A model generated the notes under the pieces. The model saw only the letters and a list, made by a program, of their open reading frames with translations. It ran no database searches and was not told where the DNA came from. Positions 54,682-64,000 of a DNA stretch of 64,000 nucleotides are shown here, piece by piece (the first letter of the stretch is position 1; each line of letters opens with the position of its first letter). Source of the stretch: Paracoccaceae bacterium (GTDB taxonomy: Bacteria; Pseudomonadota; Alphaproteobacteria; Rhodobacterales; Rhodobacteraceae); assembly GCA_947476475.1 (NCBI GenBank), contig CANJQT010000004.1, forward strand, positions 1-64,000, given 5' to 3'. Both the position numbers and the translations under genes were made by a program.

Positions 54682-56221
54682 CACGGTGCCCCATCTGGTC
54701 GATTGCGCGGAACAGAAAAAATGAAAGACCCATCAGCAGGACCGAGGCGCCGGCGGCGGCATTGCTGCGGTAAGCCCCGGCCAGCGCATAGACCTGCATC
54801 GGCAAGGTCGGATATTGCGGATCGGCGAACAGGGCCACCGCCCCCAGATCACCCGCTGCCAGCGCCGCCGAAAGGCCGCCCGCAAAGGCCATGGACCTGC
54901 GCAGGCGCGGCAGGATGACCAGACGCAGGGCGGTCAGCCCCTGCAGGCCAAGGCTTTCCGACAGCCGCCCATAATCGGTGCGCAGGGTCGTCAGTTCCGG
55001 CATCAGGATGCGCAGGCAAAAGGGCATGGCCATGGTGGCATTGACCAGTGCCGCAATCGGCAGGGCAAAGGCCACCGGATCAAGATGTGGGCGCAGGATC
55101 AGGAAAAGCCCGGTGCCAAGCACAAGCGGAGAAGTGGTCAGCGCCAGCATCGCCAACCCGTCAATCACGCGGCCTGCGGCGCGGGGAAGGGCGGTGACCA
55201 AAAGGGCGATCGACAGCGACAGGGCCAGCGCAAGGACGGTTGCCGACAGCGCCACCAGAACCGACCGGCCCGCCGCCATCCAAAGGCTGGCCCCCAGCCC
55301 GGGAAGAAAGGGCAGGCCTGCCAGAAGAACCGTCAAAAGCGGAAGCGCCAGAAACAGGCCGCATGCGCAAAGCCAGAAAACGTCCAGCCAAAGCGCCAGC
55401 CTGCCTGCGTGCGGCGGCGCGTCTGCCCTTCGCCCGGTTCCTGCCCCGAAGGCGGTGGGGTTGAAGGCCATCAGGCTGACCAGCGCCACTGCCAGCGACA
55501 GCGCCATCTGCAGCGCGGCCAGGCTTGCGGCATGGCCAAGGTCAAACTCCATCCGGAAGGCCTGATAGATCGCCAGTTCCAGCGTGGTGGCCGCCGGGCC
55601 GCCGCCCATCATCAGAATCACGGTAAAGCTGGTCAGGCAGACCAGAAAGATCGCCAGCGCCGCACCCGGCAGCGTCGCGCACAGCATGGGATATTCGATC
55701 AGCCGCCACAGGTCGCGCGGGCCAAGGTCCAGCGACGCGGCAAGCCGGAACCGTTCGGGCGGAATCGCCGCCCAGCCGTTCAGGATCATCCGCACCGCCA
55801 GCGGCAGGTTCAGGAACAGGTGGGCAATGAGAATGCCTTGCAGGCCGTAGACCCGCAGTTCTGGCAGGCCAAGCGCCGCCAGGGCGGCATTCAGCGCCCC
55901 GGCCCGCCCGAAAATCGACAGGATTCCCATCACGGCGACGATCACCGGAAGGATGAAGGGCGCACCCAGCGCCGCGATCATCAGCCCTCTCCCGGCAAAG
56001 CGCCGCCGCGCAAGCGCACGCGCCACCGGCACCGCCAGAACCGTGCTCAGGACTGCAGACAGCGACGCCTGCAGCAGGGTGAAGCGCACCGCCGCCCAGT
56101 CGGCCGGGGTGACCCGGCCCAGCCCTTCGGACCGGGCCAGAACCGCCGCCAGACTGCCAAGCGCGAGCGCCAGCACCAAGGCCAGCGCCAACCCCCCCGG
56201 CAGTCGGGCGGCGACCCTCAT
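54668..56221 (-). CDS. thiP: Thiamine ABC transporter permease
   Basis: 517 residues from ATG 56221 (ATGA overlap with thiB). About twelve membrane helices, in two permease halves, as in the fused ThiP of other proteobacteria. In a riboswitch-controlled thiBPQ unit. Confidence 0.93.
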   Translation of the reverse strand: MRVAARLPGGLALALVLALALGSLAAVLARSEGLGRVTPADWAAVRFTLLQASLSAVLSTVLAVPVARALARRRFAGRGLMIAALGAPFILPVIVAVMGILSIFGRAGALNAALAALGLPELRVYGLQGILIAHLFLNLPLAVRMILNGWAAIPPERFRLAASLDLGPRDLWRLIEYPMLCATLPGAALAIFLVCLTSFTVILMMGGGPAATTLELAIYQAFRMEFDLGHAASLAALQMALSLAVALVSLMAFNPTAFGAGTGRRADAPPHAGRLALWLDVFWLCACGLFLALPLLTVLLAGLPFLPGLGASLWMAAGRSVLVALSATVLALALSLSIALLVTALPRAAGRVIDGLAMLALTTSPLVLGTGLFLILRPHLDPVAFALPIAALVNATMAMPFCLRILMPELTTLRTDYGRLSESLGLQGLTALRLVILPRLRRSMAFAGGLSAALAAGDLGAVALFADPQYPTLPMQVYALAGAYRSNAAAGASVLLMGLSFFLFRAIDQMGHRDADA

Positions 56222-57216
56222 TTGGCCAGCGCCGCGCGCCACTCCTCGGTGGCACTTTCGCGCAGCGCGTCGGCCTCGCCGGCGGGCAGCATCAGCGCTT
56301 TGGCGGGCTGGATCAGCCCCTCGAATTCGGCCGGAAGACCGTCCGCCGGGGTGACGGCGGGATACATCCAGTTGGTTTCGGGAATGACCCCCTGAAACTC
56401 CGGTCCGGTCACGAAGGCCAGGAACTGGTCGGCCAGATCACCCTGCGGCGTCGTGCCAAGTTTGGCGGCAACCTCGACCTGCAGATAATGCCCCTCGCTG
56501 AAGGCGGCGGCGGCCTTGGTATCGTCCTTTTCCGCAAAGATGTGGTAGGCGGGCGAGGTTGTGTAGGACAAAACCATGTCGGCCTCTCCCTTGAGGAAAA
56601 GGCCGTAAGCCTCGGACCAGCCGGGGGTGACGGTGACGATATTGTCAGCCAGATCCGCCCAGATCTCTGCCGCCTTGTCGCCGTAAGCCGCCTTGACCCA
56701 CATCAGAAGACCAAGCCCGGGCGAAGAGGACCGCGGATCCTGTATCGCGATCTTCAGATCGGACGTGGCCAGTGCGGTAAAGTCGGTCGGCACCTCCCTG
56801 ACCTTGGTCTTGTCATAGACAAAGGCGAAATAGCCCCAGTCATAGGGCACGAAGATCGGGTCATTCCATGCCACCGGCAGGCCATAGGTCACGTCCAGCG
56901 CCGCATGGGGGGCAAACAGGCCGCTGGCAGCGGCCTTGGCGGTCAGGTTGTTGTCCAGGCCCAGAACCACATCGGCCTTGGTATCTTTCCCTTCCAGCAG
57001 AATGCGCGACAACAGGGCACCCGCGTCGCCGGGGGCAACAAACTGCAGGTCGCAGGCACAGGTCGCCTCGAACGCCGCCTCGATTGCGGGCCCCGGCCCC
57101 CATTCGGCAACGAAACTGTCGTAAGTATAGACCGTGAGCACGGGCTTGTCCTCGGCTGCCACCATGTTGGCTGCCAGAACACCCGCGATCATCGGAAGAA
57201 AGAACTTGGTCGTCAT
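56218..57216 (-). CDS. thiB: Thiamine-binding periplasmic protein
   Basis: 332 residues; signal peptide to about residue 21 (MVAAEDK). LTVYTYDSFVAEWGPGP at the mature start is typical of ThiB. Binds thiamine, TMP and TPP for ThiPQ. A TPP riboswitch lies 57 bases upstream. Confidence 0.94.
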   Translation of the reverse strand: MTTKFFLPMIAGVLAANMVAAEDKPVLTVYTYDSFVAEWGPGPAIEAAFEATCACDLQFVAPGDAGALLSRILLEGKDTKADVVLGLDNNLTAKAAASGLFAPHAALDVTYGLPVAWNDPIFVPYDWGYFAFVYDKTKVREVPTDFTALATSDLKIAIQDPRSSSPGLGLLMWVKAAYGDKAAEIWADLADNIVTVTPGWSEAYGLFLKGEADMVLSYTTSPAYHIFAEKDDTKAAAAFSEGHYLQVEVAAKLGTTPQGDLADQFLAFVTGPEFQGVIPETNWMYPAVTPADGLPAEFEGLIQPAKALMLPAGEADALRESATEEWRAALAK

Positions 57217-57272
57217 CTCTCGTCTCCAATGGTCAGTCGGGCGGAGATGGGGGAACGGATGATGCCGATCCT

Positions 57273-57357
57273 ACCTTCCCTCCGCCGGTCTTAACCGGTT
57301 CAGGTTCAACGGGTCCGCTTTACGCATCTCAGCCCTGATCAGGGCACCCCGAGGTGA
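57273..57357 (-). ncRNA. TPP riboswitch (THI element)
   Basis: Read on the minus strand, the conserved thi-box parts appear in order: CGGGGTGCCC, GGCTGAGA, ACCCGTTGAACCTGA, GGTTAAGACCGGCGGAGGGA. These form the helices of the TPP aptamer. It precedes thiBPQ and should switch the operon off at high TPP, probably by blocking ribosome binding, since no terminator with a T-run follows. Confidence 0.95.
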
Positions 57358-57400
57358 CGCGCACAATAACGCCGGGGAGGGCGGGCGCAAGACGGAAAAA

Positions 57401-57466
57401 GGGGCGCTGCCCCTCGCCCCGGACAGGTCCGGGGCTCACGCCGGAGTATTTGTGCCAAGATGAAAG
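57401..57466. repeat. Intergenic GC-rich repeat, copy 2
   Basis: GGGGCGCTGCCCC hairpin (57401-57413), CCCCGGACAGGTCCGGGG palindromic part, then CCGGAGTATTTGTGCCAAGATGAAAG. Partner of the copy at 53911-53956. Sits between the riboswitch and aroC. Confidence 0.5.
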
Positions 57467-57535
57467 CGGAAAGGCAGGGAAGTCTTGAGCGGCAGGGCGC
57501 TGTCCTTTATGCCCGGTTCAACACAGGAGCCGCCC

Positions 57536-58639
57536 ATGAGCCTCAATTCCTTCGGTCACTTGTTCCGCGTCACCACCTGGGGCGAAAGCCACGGGCCTGC
57601 GCTGGGGGCGACGGTGGATGGCTGCCCACCCGGGGTCACGCTGACGGAAGGGATGATCCAGCAGTGGCTGGATCGTCGCAAACCGGGACAGAACCGCTTT
57701 ACCACCCAGCGGCGCGAACCGGATGCGGTCAGGATCCTGTCAGGCGTCTATGAGGCGCGCACAACCGGAACCCCCATTCAGCTGATGATCGAGAATGAAG
57801 ATCAGCGCTCGAAGGACTATGGCAACATCAGTCAGACCTTCCGGCCCGGTCACGCCGACATCACCTATCACCAGAAGTACGGCCTGCGCGATCCGCGTGG
57901 CGGCGGGCGGTCAAGCGCGCGCGAAACCGCAGCGCGGGTGGCGGCGGGCGGCGTCGCACGCGAAGTGCTGAAAGGGCTGGCCCCGGGGATCGAAATTCAG
58001 GGCTACATGGTGCAGATGGGACGGCTGAAGGTCGACCCCGACCGGTTTGACAGTGCCGAGGTTGAACGCAACCCCTTCTGGTGCCCCGACGCGGCAATGG
58101 CGGCGATCTGGGCCGAACATCTGGATGAGTTGCGCAAGGATGGCAATTCAGTGGGCGCGGTGATCGAGGTGGTGGCGCGTAAGGTGCCCGCCGGGATCGG
58201 CGCGCCCATCTATGGCAAGCTTGATGCCGATCTGGCCGCCGCGATGATGTCAATCAATGCGGTGAAGGGGGTCGAGATCGGCGCGGGCATGCTGGCCGCG
58301 GAACTGACCGGCGTCGAAAATGCCGACGAGTTGCGGATGGGGCCGGGCGGTCCGGAATTTCTGTCGAACCATGCGGGCGGAATACTGGGCGGGATTTCGA
58401 CCGGACAAGAGATTGTCTGCCGCTTCGCGGTCAAACCCACCTCGTCGATCCTGACCCCACGCCGGTCGGTGACGATTGGCGGCACGGAAACCGATGTGGT
58501 GACCAAAGGCCGCCATGACCCCTGCGTAGGCATCCGCGCGGTGCCGGTTGGCGAAGCGATGATGGCCTGCGTGATTCTGGATCATATCCTGTTGGACCGC
58601 GGTCAGACCGGTGGTATCCGGGGCCGGATCGGCGGGTGA
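57536..58639 (+). CDS. aroC: Chorismate synthase
   Basis: 367 residues from ATG 57536 with CAGGAGCC upstream. [27 protein letters not shown] and RCRF-type motifs are the family signatures. It converts EPSP to chorismate with reduced FMN. The GTGA at its end starts the HD gene. Confidence 0.97.
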   Translation: MSLNSFGHLFRVTTWGESHGPALGATVDGCPPGVTLTEGMIQQWLDRRKPGQNRFTTQRREPDAVRILSGVYEARTTGTPIQLMIENEDQRSKDYGNISQTFRPGHADITYHQKYGLRDPRGGGRSSARETAARVAAGGVAREVLKGLAPGIEIQGYMVQMGRLKVDPDRFDSAEVERNPFWCPDAAMAAIWAEHLDELRKDGNSVGAVIEVVARKVPAGIGAPIYGKLDADLAAAMMSINAVKGVEIGAGMLAAELTGVENADELRMGPGGPEFLSNHAGGILGGISTGQEIVCRFAVKPTSSILTPRRSVTIGGTETDVVTKGRHDPCVGIRAVPVGEAMMACVILDHILLDRGQTGGIRGRIGG

Positions 58640-59289
58640 CGTCGGGCCTTCAGGCGGCCTTGCGGGACGCGCTGGCGCGGGCCTGCGAAGGGGCGGATGC
58701 GGCCCATGACCTGGCCCATGCCGACCGGGTCTGGCGGCTGGCCGCGGCGATTGCCGGGGCCGAGGGACTACCTGCCGGTCCGGTGCTGATGGCGGCCTGC
58801 TATCTGCATGATCTGGTCAGCCTGCCCAAGGATCACCCCGAACGGCACCTTGCTTCGCGCCACTCAGCAAAGGCGGCGGGGCCGGTCCTGCGCATGCTGG
58901 GTTTTTCAGATGAACAATGCGCGGCAACCGCCCATGCGATCGAAGCCCACAGCTTTTCCGCCGGAATAGAGCCTGTTTCCGTCGAAACGAAGATCCTGCG
59001 CGACGCCGACCGACTGGAGGCTTTGGGGGCAATTGGTCTGGCGCGGTGCTTTGCGGTGTCGGGTGCGCTGGGGCGGGCGCTGTTCGACGGGGCCGATCCT
59101 TTTGCAAAGGCGCGCGCCCTGGATGACCGGGCCTTTGCCATCGATCATTTCGCGGTCAAGCTGCTGAAACTGCCCGAAACCATGCTGACAGACACCGGGC
59201 GGCGGATGGCAGTGGCACGGGCCGCAGTTCTGCGCCGCTATCTTGATGATCTGGCGGACGAACTGGGCGTGGACCGGTCGGGCTGGTAG
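58636..59289 (+). CDS. HD-domain hydrolase
   Basis: 217 residues from GTG 58636. HD-fold ligands: [20 protein letters not shown] and a later [10 protein letters not shown]. This pattern matches the YedJ-like HD phosphohydrolase family. Substrate unknown. Coupled to aroC and converges with ispE. Confidence 0.82.
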   Translation: MTSGLQAALRDALARACEGADAAHDLAHADRVWRLAAAIAGAEGLPAGPVLMAACYLHDLVSLPKDHPERHLASRHSAKAAGPVLRMLGFSDEQCAATAHAIEAHSFSAGIEPVSVETKILRDADRLEALGAIGLARCFAVSGALGRALFDGADPFAKARALDDRAFAIDHFAVKLLKLPETMLTDTGRRMAVARAAVLRRYLDDLADELGVDRSGW

Positions 59290-59290
59290 G

Positions 59291-60127
59291 TCAGCCCAAA
59301 AGCCTCGCGCAAGCAACCCACCAACCGGGGTGCGCCTGACCAAGGTCAAGCGCCGCCGCATTGGCCGCCGTTGCGCTGGCAAACAGGCCAAAGCAGGTCG
59401 CACCTGATCCCGACATGCGCGCCAGCAGGCAATCTTCCTGCGCGGCAAGCGCCTTCAGAACGGTTCCGATCACCGGGGCAAGGCTGCGGGCCGCAGGCTC
59501 AAGGTCATTGCGCTGAAGCGACAGGAAGCCCGCCAGTTCGCCGGCCGAAGCAAAGCGCGGCAGGCTTGCGGGCATGGGCGCCCCCCGCCGTTCGGTCAGC
59601 GCCGCAAAGACCGAAGGCGTCGACAGGGGCACACCCGGATTGGCCAGCACCAGCCAGACGGGCGGCAGATCGGCCAGCGGCTCAAGCTGTTCGCCAACCC
59701 CGGAGATGCGGCAGCTTTGGCCAAACAGGCAGACCGGCACGTCAGCCCCCAGACTGGCGGCCGCCTGCGGCCCCGGCAGCGGCACCTGCCACAGCCGCGC
59801 CAGTGCGCGCATCGTGGCCGCCGCATCCGCCGACCCGCCGCCGATGCCCGATGACACCGGCAGGCGCTTCGTCAGCCGCAAAGCCGCGCCTCGCCCCCCC
59901 ATCAAACGCGCCGCGCGCAGCACCAGATTGTCGGCGTCAGCGGCCAGCCCTGCCGCACGGGGGCCGTCAATCGTCAGGCTCAGTTTGTCGTCAGGCACGG
60001 CGGTGATCAGGTCGCCCACCTCGGCAAAGACCACCAGACTGTCCAGAAGATGATAGCCGTCCGCCCTTTGCCCTGTCACATGCAGCGCAAGGTTGACCTT
60101 GGCGGGGGCGAATTCCTCAACCGCCAT
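59291..60127 (-). CDS. ispE: 4-diphosphocytidyl-2-C-methyl-D-erythritol kinase
   Basis: 278 residues from ATG 60127. [14 protein letters not shown] at the start and the GHMP loop [14 protein letters not shown] (90-103). MEP pathway of isoprenoid synthesis. Overlaps the TPR gene stop by 11 bases. Confidence 0.96.
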   Translation of the reverse strand: MAVEEFAPAKVNLALHVTGQRADGYHLLDSLVVFAEVGDLITAVPDDKLSLTIDGPRAAGLAADADNLVLRAARLMGGRGAALRLTKRLPVSSGIGGGSADAAATMRALARLWQVPLPGPQAAASLGADVPVCLFGQSCRISGVGEQLEPLADLPPVWLVLANPGVPLSTPSVFAALTERRGAPMPASLPRFASAGELAGFLSLQRNDLEPAARSLAPVIGTVLKALAAQEDCLLARMSGSGATCFGLFASATAANAAALDLGQAHPGWWVACARLLG

Positions 60128-61847
60128 CGTTGGTGACGGCAAGGGGTTTCGCCCCTTCCTCTTGCAGCACCGCATCCAGCCCCACCTCGATCTTGCGGCG
60201 GATGCGCTTGGCTTCTTCCTCGGTCGCTGGCTTGAACGACAAGGCGCGGCGCCACTGGAAATCGGCCTCCAGCTTGCGGCCGACGGCCCAGTAGATATCG
60301 CCCAGATGATCGTTCAGCACCGGATCCACCGGCATCAACTGAATCGCGCGTTCAATTTCCTTTTCAGCCTCTGGGTAGCGGCCAAGCCGATAATAGGCCC
60401 AGGCAAGACTGTCAGAGATGGCACCGCTGTCCGGGCGCGCTCTGGCGGCCCGTTCGATCATCGACAGGGCCTCGTCCAGATTCTGGTTCTTTTCCAGATA
60501 GGAATAACCCAGGTAATTCAGCACATCCGGCTGATCAGGACTCAGCTTCAGCGCCATGCGGAAATCCGCTTCTGCCTTTTCCCACTGCTTTGCACGCTCA
60601 AGACAGATGGCGCGGGCGTAATAAAGCGCCCAATAGCCTTTGGCAGGCCCCTTGATCAGCCCGACCGCATGGTCGTAGGCCGTGATCCCTTCGTCGAAGC
60701 GGTCATTGCGCCGCAACGTGTCGCCCAGACCGGCCCAGACCTCGATCTGGTCGGGTTCGGATTTGGCCAGTTGCTGCAGGGCTTCGATGGCCGCATCGTT
60801 CCGGCCTGCCGCAATCAGCGCGTCAGCGCGGCCCAGCGCGGCAATGATATGTTCGGGGCTTTCCTGCGGCACCAAATCATAGGCCTCAATGGCCAGATCA
60901 TTCTGTTCTTGCCTGACCAGGATGTTGGCGGCGAGCAGGACCGCCTCGGTCAGGTCGGGCCGAAGGTAGGCAGCGGCGCGAGCATACATCAGCGAATCGA
61001 TCGGGGCCGAATGATCGGTTTGGTCAACCTCTTCCGACAGGGCGGATCCGATGGCCAGAAACACCTCGGCGATCCCGTCAACCGGCGATGCAACGGCAGT
61101 GAAGGGCACCGACTTGCCCGCCTCAAGGTCGGCGCGCAGGCTGGCGATCACCGTGTCCTGTGGGTCCTTGCCAAGGGTTTGGTCCAGAAGCCTGATGGCG
61201 TCCGCATTGCGCTCCAACTGGCTCAGGATCTGGGCATGGGCAATGATGCTGCGCCGTGTCGCGCGGATCGGGCCGGACTGCTGGCCGGCAAAGATGGCAT
61301 CCGCCCCCTCAAAATCCCCAACCAGCGCCAGCGCCAGCGCCTTGTGGTAAAGCGCAAAGGGCGCAAGGCCCCGCTCAGCCGAAACCTTGTCGAAATCCGC
61401 CGAAGCATCGGCCATCTGCCCTGCCCCGACCTTCGTCCACGCATGCAACAACCCGTCCACAAGTGGCCCCGCATTGCGGCCCTGATCCAGTGCAGCCTGC
61501 GTGGCGGCGAAGTCTCCTGATTTCACCAGGCCCGCCAGAACCGCCAGATCAGCCAACCGGCTTTTGTGTCCTGTGGCCGACATGGCCTGCGCGATAGGTA
61601 TCGCCTGATCAAAGTTGCCGATGCCGATCCAGGCAATGACGGCGCTTTCCATCAAGCTCGGGTTGGCCGGATCCGATTGGATCGCGCGGGTGAAGTAGTC
61701 AGAGGCCGCCTTGTAGTCCGAATTGATGCTGGCCACCCGACCAGCCAGATAAGGCCCCGCCAGCCCATCGGCAAAAGCTGGCAAAGCGCCGCCGCCGCAA
61801 AGGGCGCCGCCTAGGCAAAGTGAAGCAAAAGCCAGACGCAGGCGCAT
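60117..61847 (-). CDS. Secreted tetratricopeptide-repeat protein
   Basis: 576 residues from ATG 61847, with signal peptide to about residue 26. At least six TPR units, clearest in the C-terminal half ([41 protein letters not shown]). Protein-binding scaffold in the periplasm or outer membrane; function unknown. Co-transcribed with ispE. Confidence 0.85.
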   Translation of the reverse strand: MRLRLAFASLCLGGALCGGGALPAFADGLAGPYLAGRVASINSDYKAASDYFTRAIQSDPANPSLMESAVIAWIGIGNFDQAIPIAQAMSATGHKSRLADLAVLAGLVKSGDFAATQAALDQGRNAGPLVDGLLHAWTKVGAGQMADASADFDKVSAERGLAPFALYHKALALALVGDFEGADAIFAGQQSGPIRATRRSIIAHAQILSQLERNADAIRLLDQTLGKDPQDTVIASLRADLEAGKSVPFTAVASPVDGIAEVFLAIGSALSEEVDQTDHSAPIDSLMYARAAAYLRPDLTEAVLLAANILVRQEQNDLAIEAYDLVPQESPEHIIAALGRADALIAAGRNDAAIEALQQLAKSEPDQIEVWAGLGDTLRRNDRFDEGITAYDHAVGLIKGPAKGYWALYYARAICLERAKQWEKAEADFRMALKLSPDQPDVLNYLGYSYLEKNQNLDEALSMIERAARARPDSGAISDSLAWAYYRLGRYPEAEKEIERAIQLMPVDPVLNDHLGDIYWAVGRKLEADFQWRRALSFKPATEEEAKRIRRKIEVGLDAVLQEEGAKPLAVTNDGG

Positions 61848-61967
61848 TGGGGTCACGGTTATCTCCACACGGCGGTTACGGTGCGACCCTAGACCGGGGC
61901 TGATTTCATGGCAATGCGGGCAGGGCGGAATGCGCAAGCCCAGCAAGCGGAAAGCCGCAAATCCCCG

Positions 61968-62600
61968 TCACGATTCCGCATGGTGGGGCGCATAACGGGC
62001 CAGAAACATTTCGACCGCACCCTTGGCAATCCGGTCGCGGTCGACCTGGGTAAAGCTGGTGCGGATCCCAAAGATCATCGCCGGAAAGACATCAGCCTTG
62101 CAAAGTTCGGCAAACTGGTCGGCGGCCAGACGCGTGTCTTCGATGACAAGCTCTCCCCGCGCCACCGCTCCGTCAAGATAGGCGCGGATTCGGTCGCGCA
62201 CCAAGGCCGGGCCACTTTCATAGAATTCACGACCGAGTTCCGGAAAGCGGTCAGCCTCTGCAACGCAAATGCGAAACACGCGCTGGCCGAACTCCGAAAG
62301 GAAGAAGTCGATGATCCGTTGCGCCGCCACCGGCAACACGCAATCGGGCGGCGCTGTGATCGAGACAAGCTGCAGCGCTTCGTCAGCCTGACGGCGGCAC
62401 TCGCGTTTGGCGACCTCGACGAACAGCACCCGCTTGTCGGGGAAATAGCTGTAAAGCGTCGCCTTGGAAACGCCCGCAGCCCGGGCGATATCATCGACCG
62501 CGGCGCCCTCAAATCCGTCGCGGCTGAAAATGGCACGTGCGCCTTCCAGAACCTGGTCGAATTTGCGCCCCTTGCGGATCGCGGTTGCGTCACCAGCCAT
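61968..62600 (-). CDS. TetR-family transcriptional regulator
   Basis: 210 residues from ATG 62600. N-terminal helix-turn-helix with AAVDDIARAAGVSKATLYSYFPDK; C-terminal ligand domain. Located downstream of a small secreted protein on the same strand and 350 bases from paired palindromes; probably autoregulates. Ligand unknown. Confidence 0.92.
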   Translation of the reverse strand: MAGDATAIRKGRKFDQVLEGARAIFSRDGFEGAAVDDIARAAGVSKATLYSYFPDKRVLFVEVAKRECRRQADEALQLVSITAPPDCVLPVAAQRIIDFFLSEFGQRVFRICVAEADRFPELGREFYESGPALVRDRIRAYLDGAVARGELVIEDTRLAADQFAELCKADVFPAMIFGIRTSFTQVDRDRIAKGAVEMFLARYAPHHAES

Positions 62601-62707
62601 TTGCCCTGCCTTCCATCCCGCGAATGATAGACCGGGGGCTTCGTGCCCCGCAAGCAAAGGAAACCGGGCAAATCCCGCAAGGGAATCAGTCGGCGCGGGC
62701 AGGATAA

Positions 62708-62878
62708 TCAGTTGCCGGCCAGAACCGGCACCATGACTGTCGCCCCGCCGGCGCGCGTCGCCTCGGGGGCTGCCGGGAAATCAAGGCGCGGCAAGTCGGC
62801 GGTGGTGCTGAAGGCCAGCGCCGGAAACGACGCAAGGCCAAGAAGCGTGGAAAGGACCGTGGTGCGGATGATGGACAT
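62708..62878 (-). CDS. Small secreted protein
   Basis: 56 residues from ATG 62878: signal peptide to about residue 22 (ALA) and a mature part of about 34 residues with no recognised motif. In the same direction as tetR and directly behind the palindromic sites, so it may be in the TetR regulon. The clear signal peptide is the main reason to believe it is real. Confidence 0.55.
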   Translation of the reverse strand: MSIIRTTVLSTLLGLASFPALAFSTTADLPRLDFPAAPEATRAGGATVMVPVLAGN

Positions 62879-62923
62879 TGTAGCCCCCAAATCTGAACTG
62901 TTTCGTTTAGTAAGGGCGATCTA

Positions 62924-62970
62924 AACCGAACGGTTCAGATACTCAAGCGCAATCTGAACCGAACGGTTCA
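62924..62970. promoter_or_regulatory. Paired palindromic operators (AACCGAACGGTT type)
   Basis: Two copies: AACCG-AA-CGGTT at 62924-62935 and TGAACCG-AA-CGGTTCA at 62955-62970, centres 33 bases apart (about three helix turns). A degenerate third copy starts at 62893 (CTGAACTG). They lie between the small-protein gene and mbfA, so they probably bind the TetR regulator. Confidence 0.65.
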
Positions 62971-63017
62971 CTTTTTTGCGACGTGCGGGCTTGCCCATCA
63001 CCGCAACCCCCAGTAAC

Positions 63018-63032
63018 TTAGAATCGTTCCAG
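63018..63032 (+). promoter_or_regulatory. Irr-box-like site upstream of mbfA
   Basis: TTAGAA-TCG-TTCCAG matches 10 of 12 arm positions of the iron control element TTAGAANNNTTCTAA. It lies 13 bases before the mbfA start codon; mbfA is a known Irr target in other alphaproteobacteria. Confidence 0.5.
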
Positions 63033-63045
63033 AATGGAGAAGCCG

Positions 63046-64000
63046 ATGATCCCCGGAATTGCCTCCCGACGCCGCTTTGCCGATCTGACGGAACAGGAAA
63101 TCCTCGCTTTGGCAATTTCGTCCGAAGAAGACGATGCCCGCATTTATCGCACCTATGCCGAAAGGCTGCGCGCCAGCTATCCCGCCTCGGCTCAGTTGTT
63201 CGACGGAATGGCGGCCGAAGAAGACACCCACCGCCGCTGGTTGATCGACCGCCATGTGGCCCGCTTCGGCGAAGTCATTCCGCTGATCCGCCGAGAACAT
63301 GTCGCCGGGTTCTATGCGCGCAAACCGGTGTGGCTGATCGAAAATCTGGGACTCGACCGCATGCGCGCCGAGGCCGAGGCGATGGAACGCGGCGCTGCCG
63401 CTTTCTACCTCCGCGCCGCAGCACAGGCGAGCGATGCCGAAACCCGCAAGCTTCTGGGCGATCTGGCAGCTGCCGAAACCAGGCATGAACAAAAGGCAGG
63501 CAATCTGACCGAAACCCACCTGGGTGAAGAAACCAAGGGCGAGGAAGACCGCGCCGCGCATCGGCAGTTCGTCCTGACCTGGGTGCAGCCGGGCTTGGCC
63601 GGACTGATGGATGGATCGGTCTCCACACTTGCGCCGATCTTCGCAACCGCCTTCGCCACCCAAGACCCGCGCACGACACTGCTGGTCGGTCTTGCGGCGT
63701 CGGTCGGTGCGGGCATTTCAATGGGCTTCACGGAAGCCGCGCATGATGACGGTGTGCTGTCGGGGCGCGGTTCGCCGCTGAAACGCGGGCTCGCTTCCGG
63801 GCTGATGACCGCGCTTGGCGGACTTGGCCACGCGCTGCCCTATCTTATCCCGGATTTCTGGACCGCCACCGTCATCGCCATGGTCGTCGTATTCGTCGAA
63901 CTCTGGGCGATTGCATGGATTCAGAACCGCTACATGGAAACCCCTTTCCTGCGCGCCGCCTTTCAGGTCGTGCTGGGCGGGGCGCTGGTTTTTGCGGCGG
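63046..64000 (+). CDS. mbfA: Membrane-bound ferritin-like iron exporter MbfA (3' end outside window)
   Basis: 318 residues visible from ATG 63046 (GGAGA upstream); no stop before the edge. N-terminal erythrin-like di-iron domain (about 10-155) with Glu27/Glu28, EEDTH (58-62) and ETRH (144-147), then the VIT1/CCC1-like membrane domain with [12 protein letters not shown]. MbfA exports iron and protects against iron and peroxide stress. Confidence 0.92.
   Translation, partial: MIPGIASRRRFADLTEQEILALAISSEEDDARIYRTYAERLRASYPASAQLFDGMAAEEDTHRRWLIDRHVARFGEVIPLIRREHVAGFYARKPVWLIENLGLDRMRAEAEAMERGAAAFYLRAAAQASDAETRKLLGDLAAAETRHEQKAGNLTETHLGEETKGEEDRAAHRQFVLTWVQPGLAGLMDGSVSTLAPIFATAFATQDPRTTLLVGLAASVGAGISMGFTEAAHDDGVLSGRGSPLKRGLASGLMTALGGLGHALPYLIPDFWTATVIAMVVVFVELWAIAWIQNRYMETPFLRAAFQVVLGGALVFAA

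Noticed and set aside
54815..56395. Long open frame (526 codons) on the plus strand
   Set aside because: Antisense to thiP; Gln/Arg/Lys-rich with no family resemblance.
60093..61520. Long plus-strand open frame (475 codons)
   Set aside because: Antisense to ispE and the TPR gene, no signature; shadow frame.
1..64000. Prophage, insertion sequence, CRISPR array, tRNA or rRNA genes
   Set aside because: No transposase or phage genes, regular repeat-spacer pattern or cloverleaf sequence was noticed on either strand.

Overview
The window is high-GC, densely packed chromosomal DNA from an alphaproteobacterium, almost certainly a member of the Rhodobacterales. Signs of this are a Rieske/cytochrome b/c1 operon of the alphaproteobacterial type, BluB plus a BluE-type threonine kinase in the B12 cluster, an hslV propeptide of the alphaproteobacterial type, an MbfA ferritin-like exporter, and the TMA/DMA oxidation genes found in the Roseobacter group and its relatives. 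I see no tRNA, rRNA, CRISPR array or insertion sequence.

Left part (1-15.3 kb) is housekeeping: the end of mltA, an Smr protein, a lipoprotein hydrolase, hslU/hslV with a membrane-protein gene between them, and a tightly overlapping minus-strand run tsaE-amgK-murU-addB-addA followed by trxA. From 15.4 to 21.6 kb is a late cobalamin pathway cluster read in both directions: cobU-cobT-cobS (minus), and phosphatase-bluE-cbiB-cobC-bluB (plus). Together these cover the aminopropanol-phosphate arm, DMB synthesis and nucleotide-loop assembly.

From 21.7 to 26.2 kb is an unusual set: a transmembrane serine/threonine kinase with a PDZ-like C-terminal part, followed by two paralogous secreted LysM-solute-binding fusion proteins and no permease genes. 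From 26.7 to 35.6 kb are a flavoprotein, a Pot-type ABC importer, a LysR regulator, an M20 amidohydrolase and a dimethylarginine dimethylaminohydrolase (DDAH)-family enzyme.

The most interesting region is 35.9-47.4 kb. It is a methylated-amine island: tmm (TMA to TMAO), an APC permease with a long structured leader, dmmDABC (DMA to monomethylamine plus formaldehyde), a GlxA/AraC regulator, tdm (TMAO to DMA plus formaldehyde, with the three zinc cysteines visible) and a group II truncated haemoglobin. Because a DDAH-type enzyme can release dimethylamine, the neighbouring importer/M20/DDAH block may be a second inlet to the Dmm step. This is inference.

From 47.5 to 51 kb are a vanadium-haloperoxidase-like phosphatase with a complete vanadate-binding set, a CRTAC1-like FG-GAP protein and a GST. 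Then follow petABC (bc1 complex), the thiBPQ thiamine importer under a TPP riboswitch, aroC, an HD hydrolase, ispE with a TPR protein, and at the right edge a TetR regulator, a small secreted protein, paired palindromic operators and the start of mbfA preceded by an Irr-box-like site.
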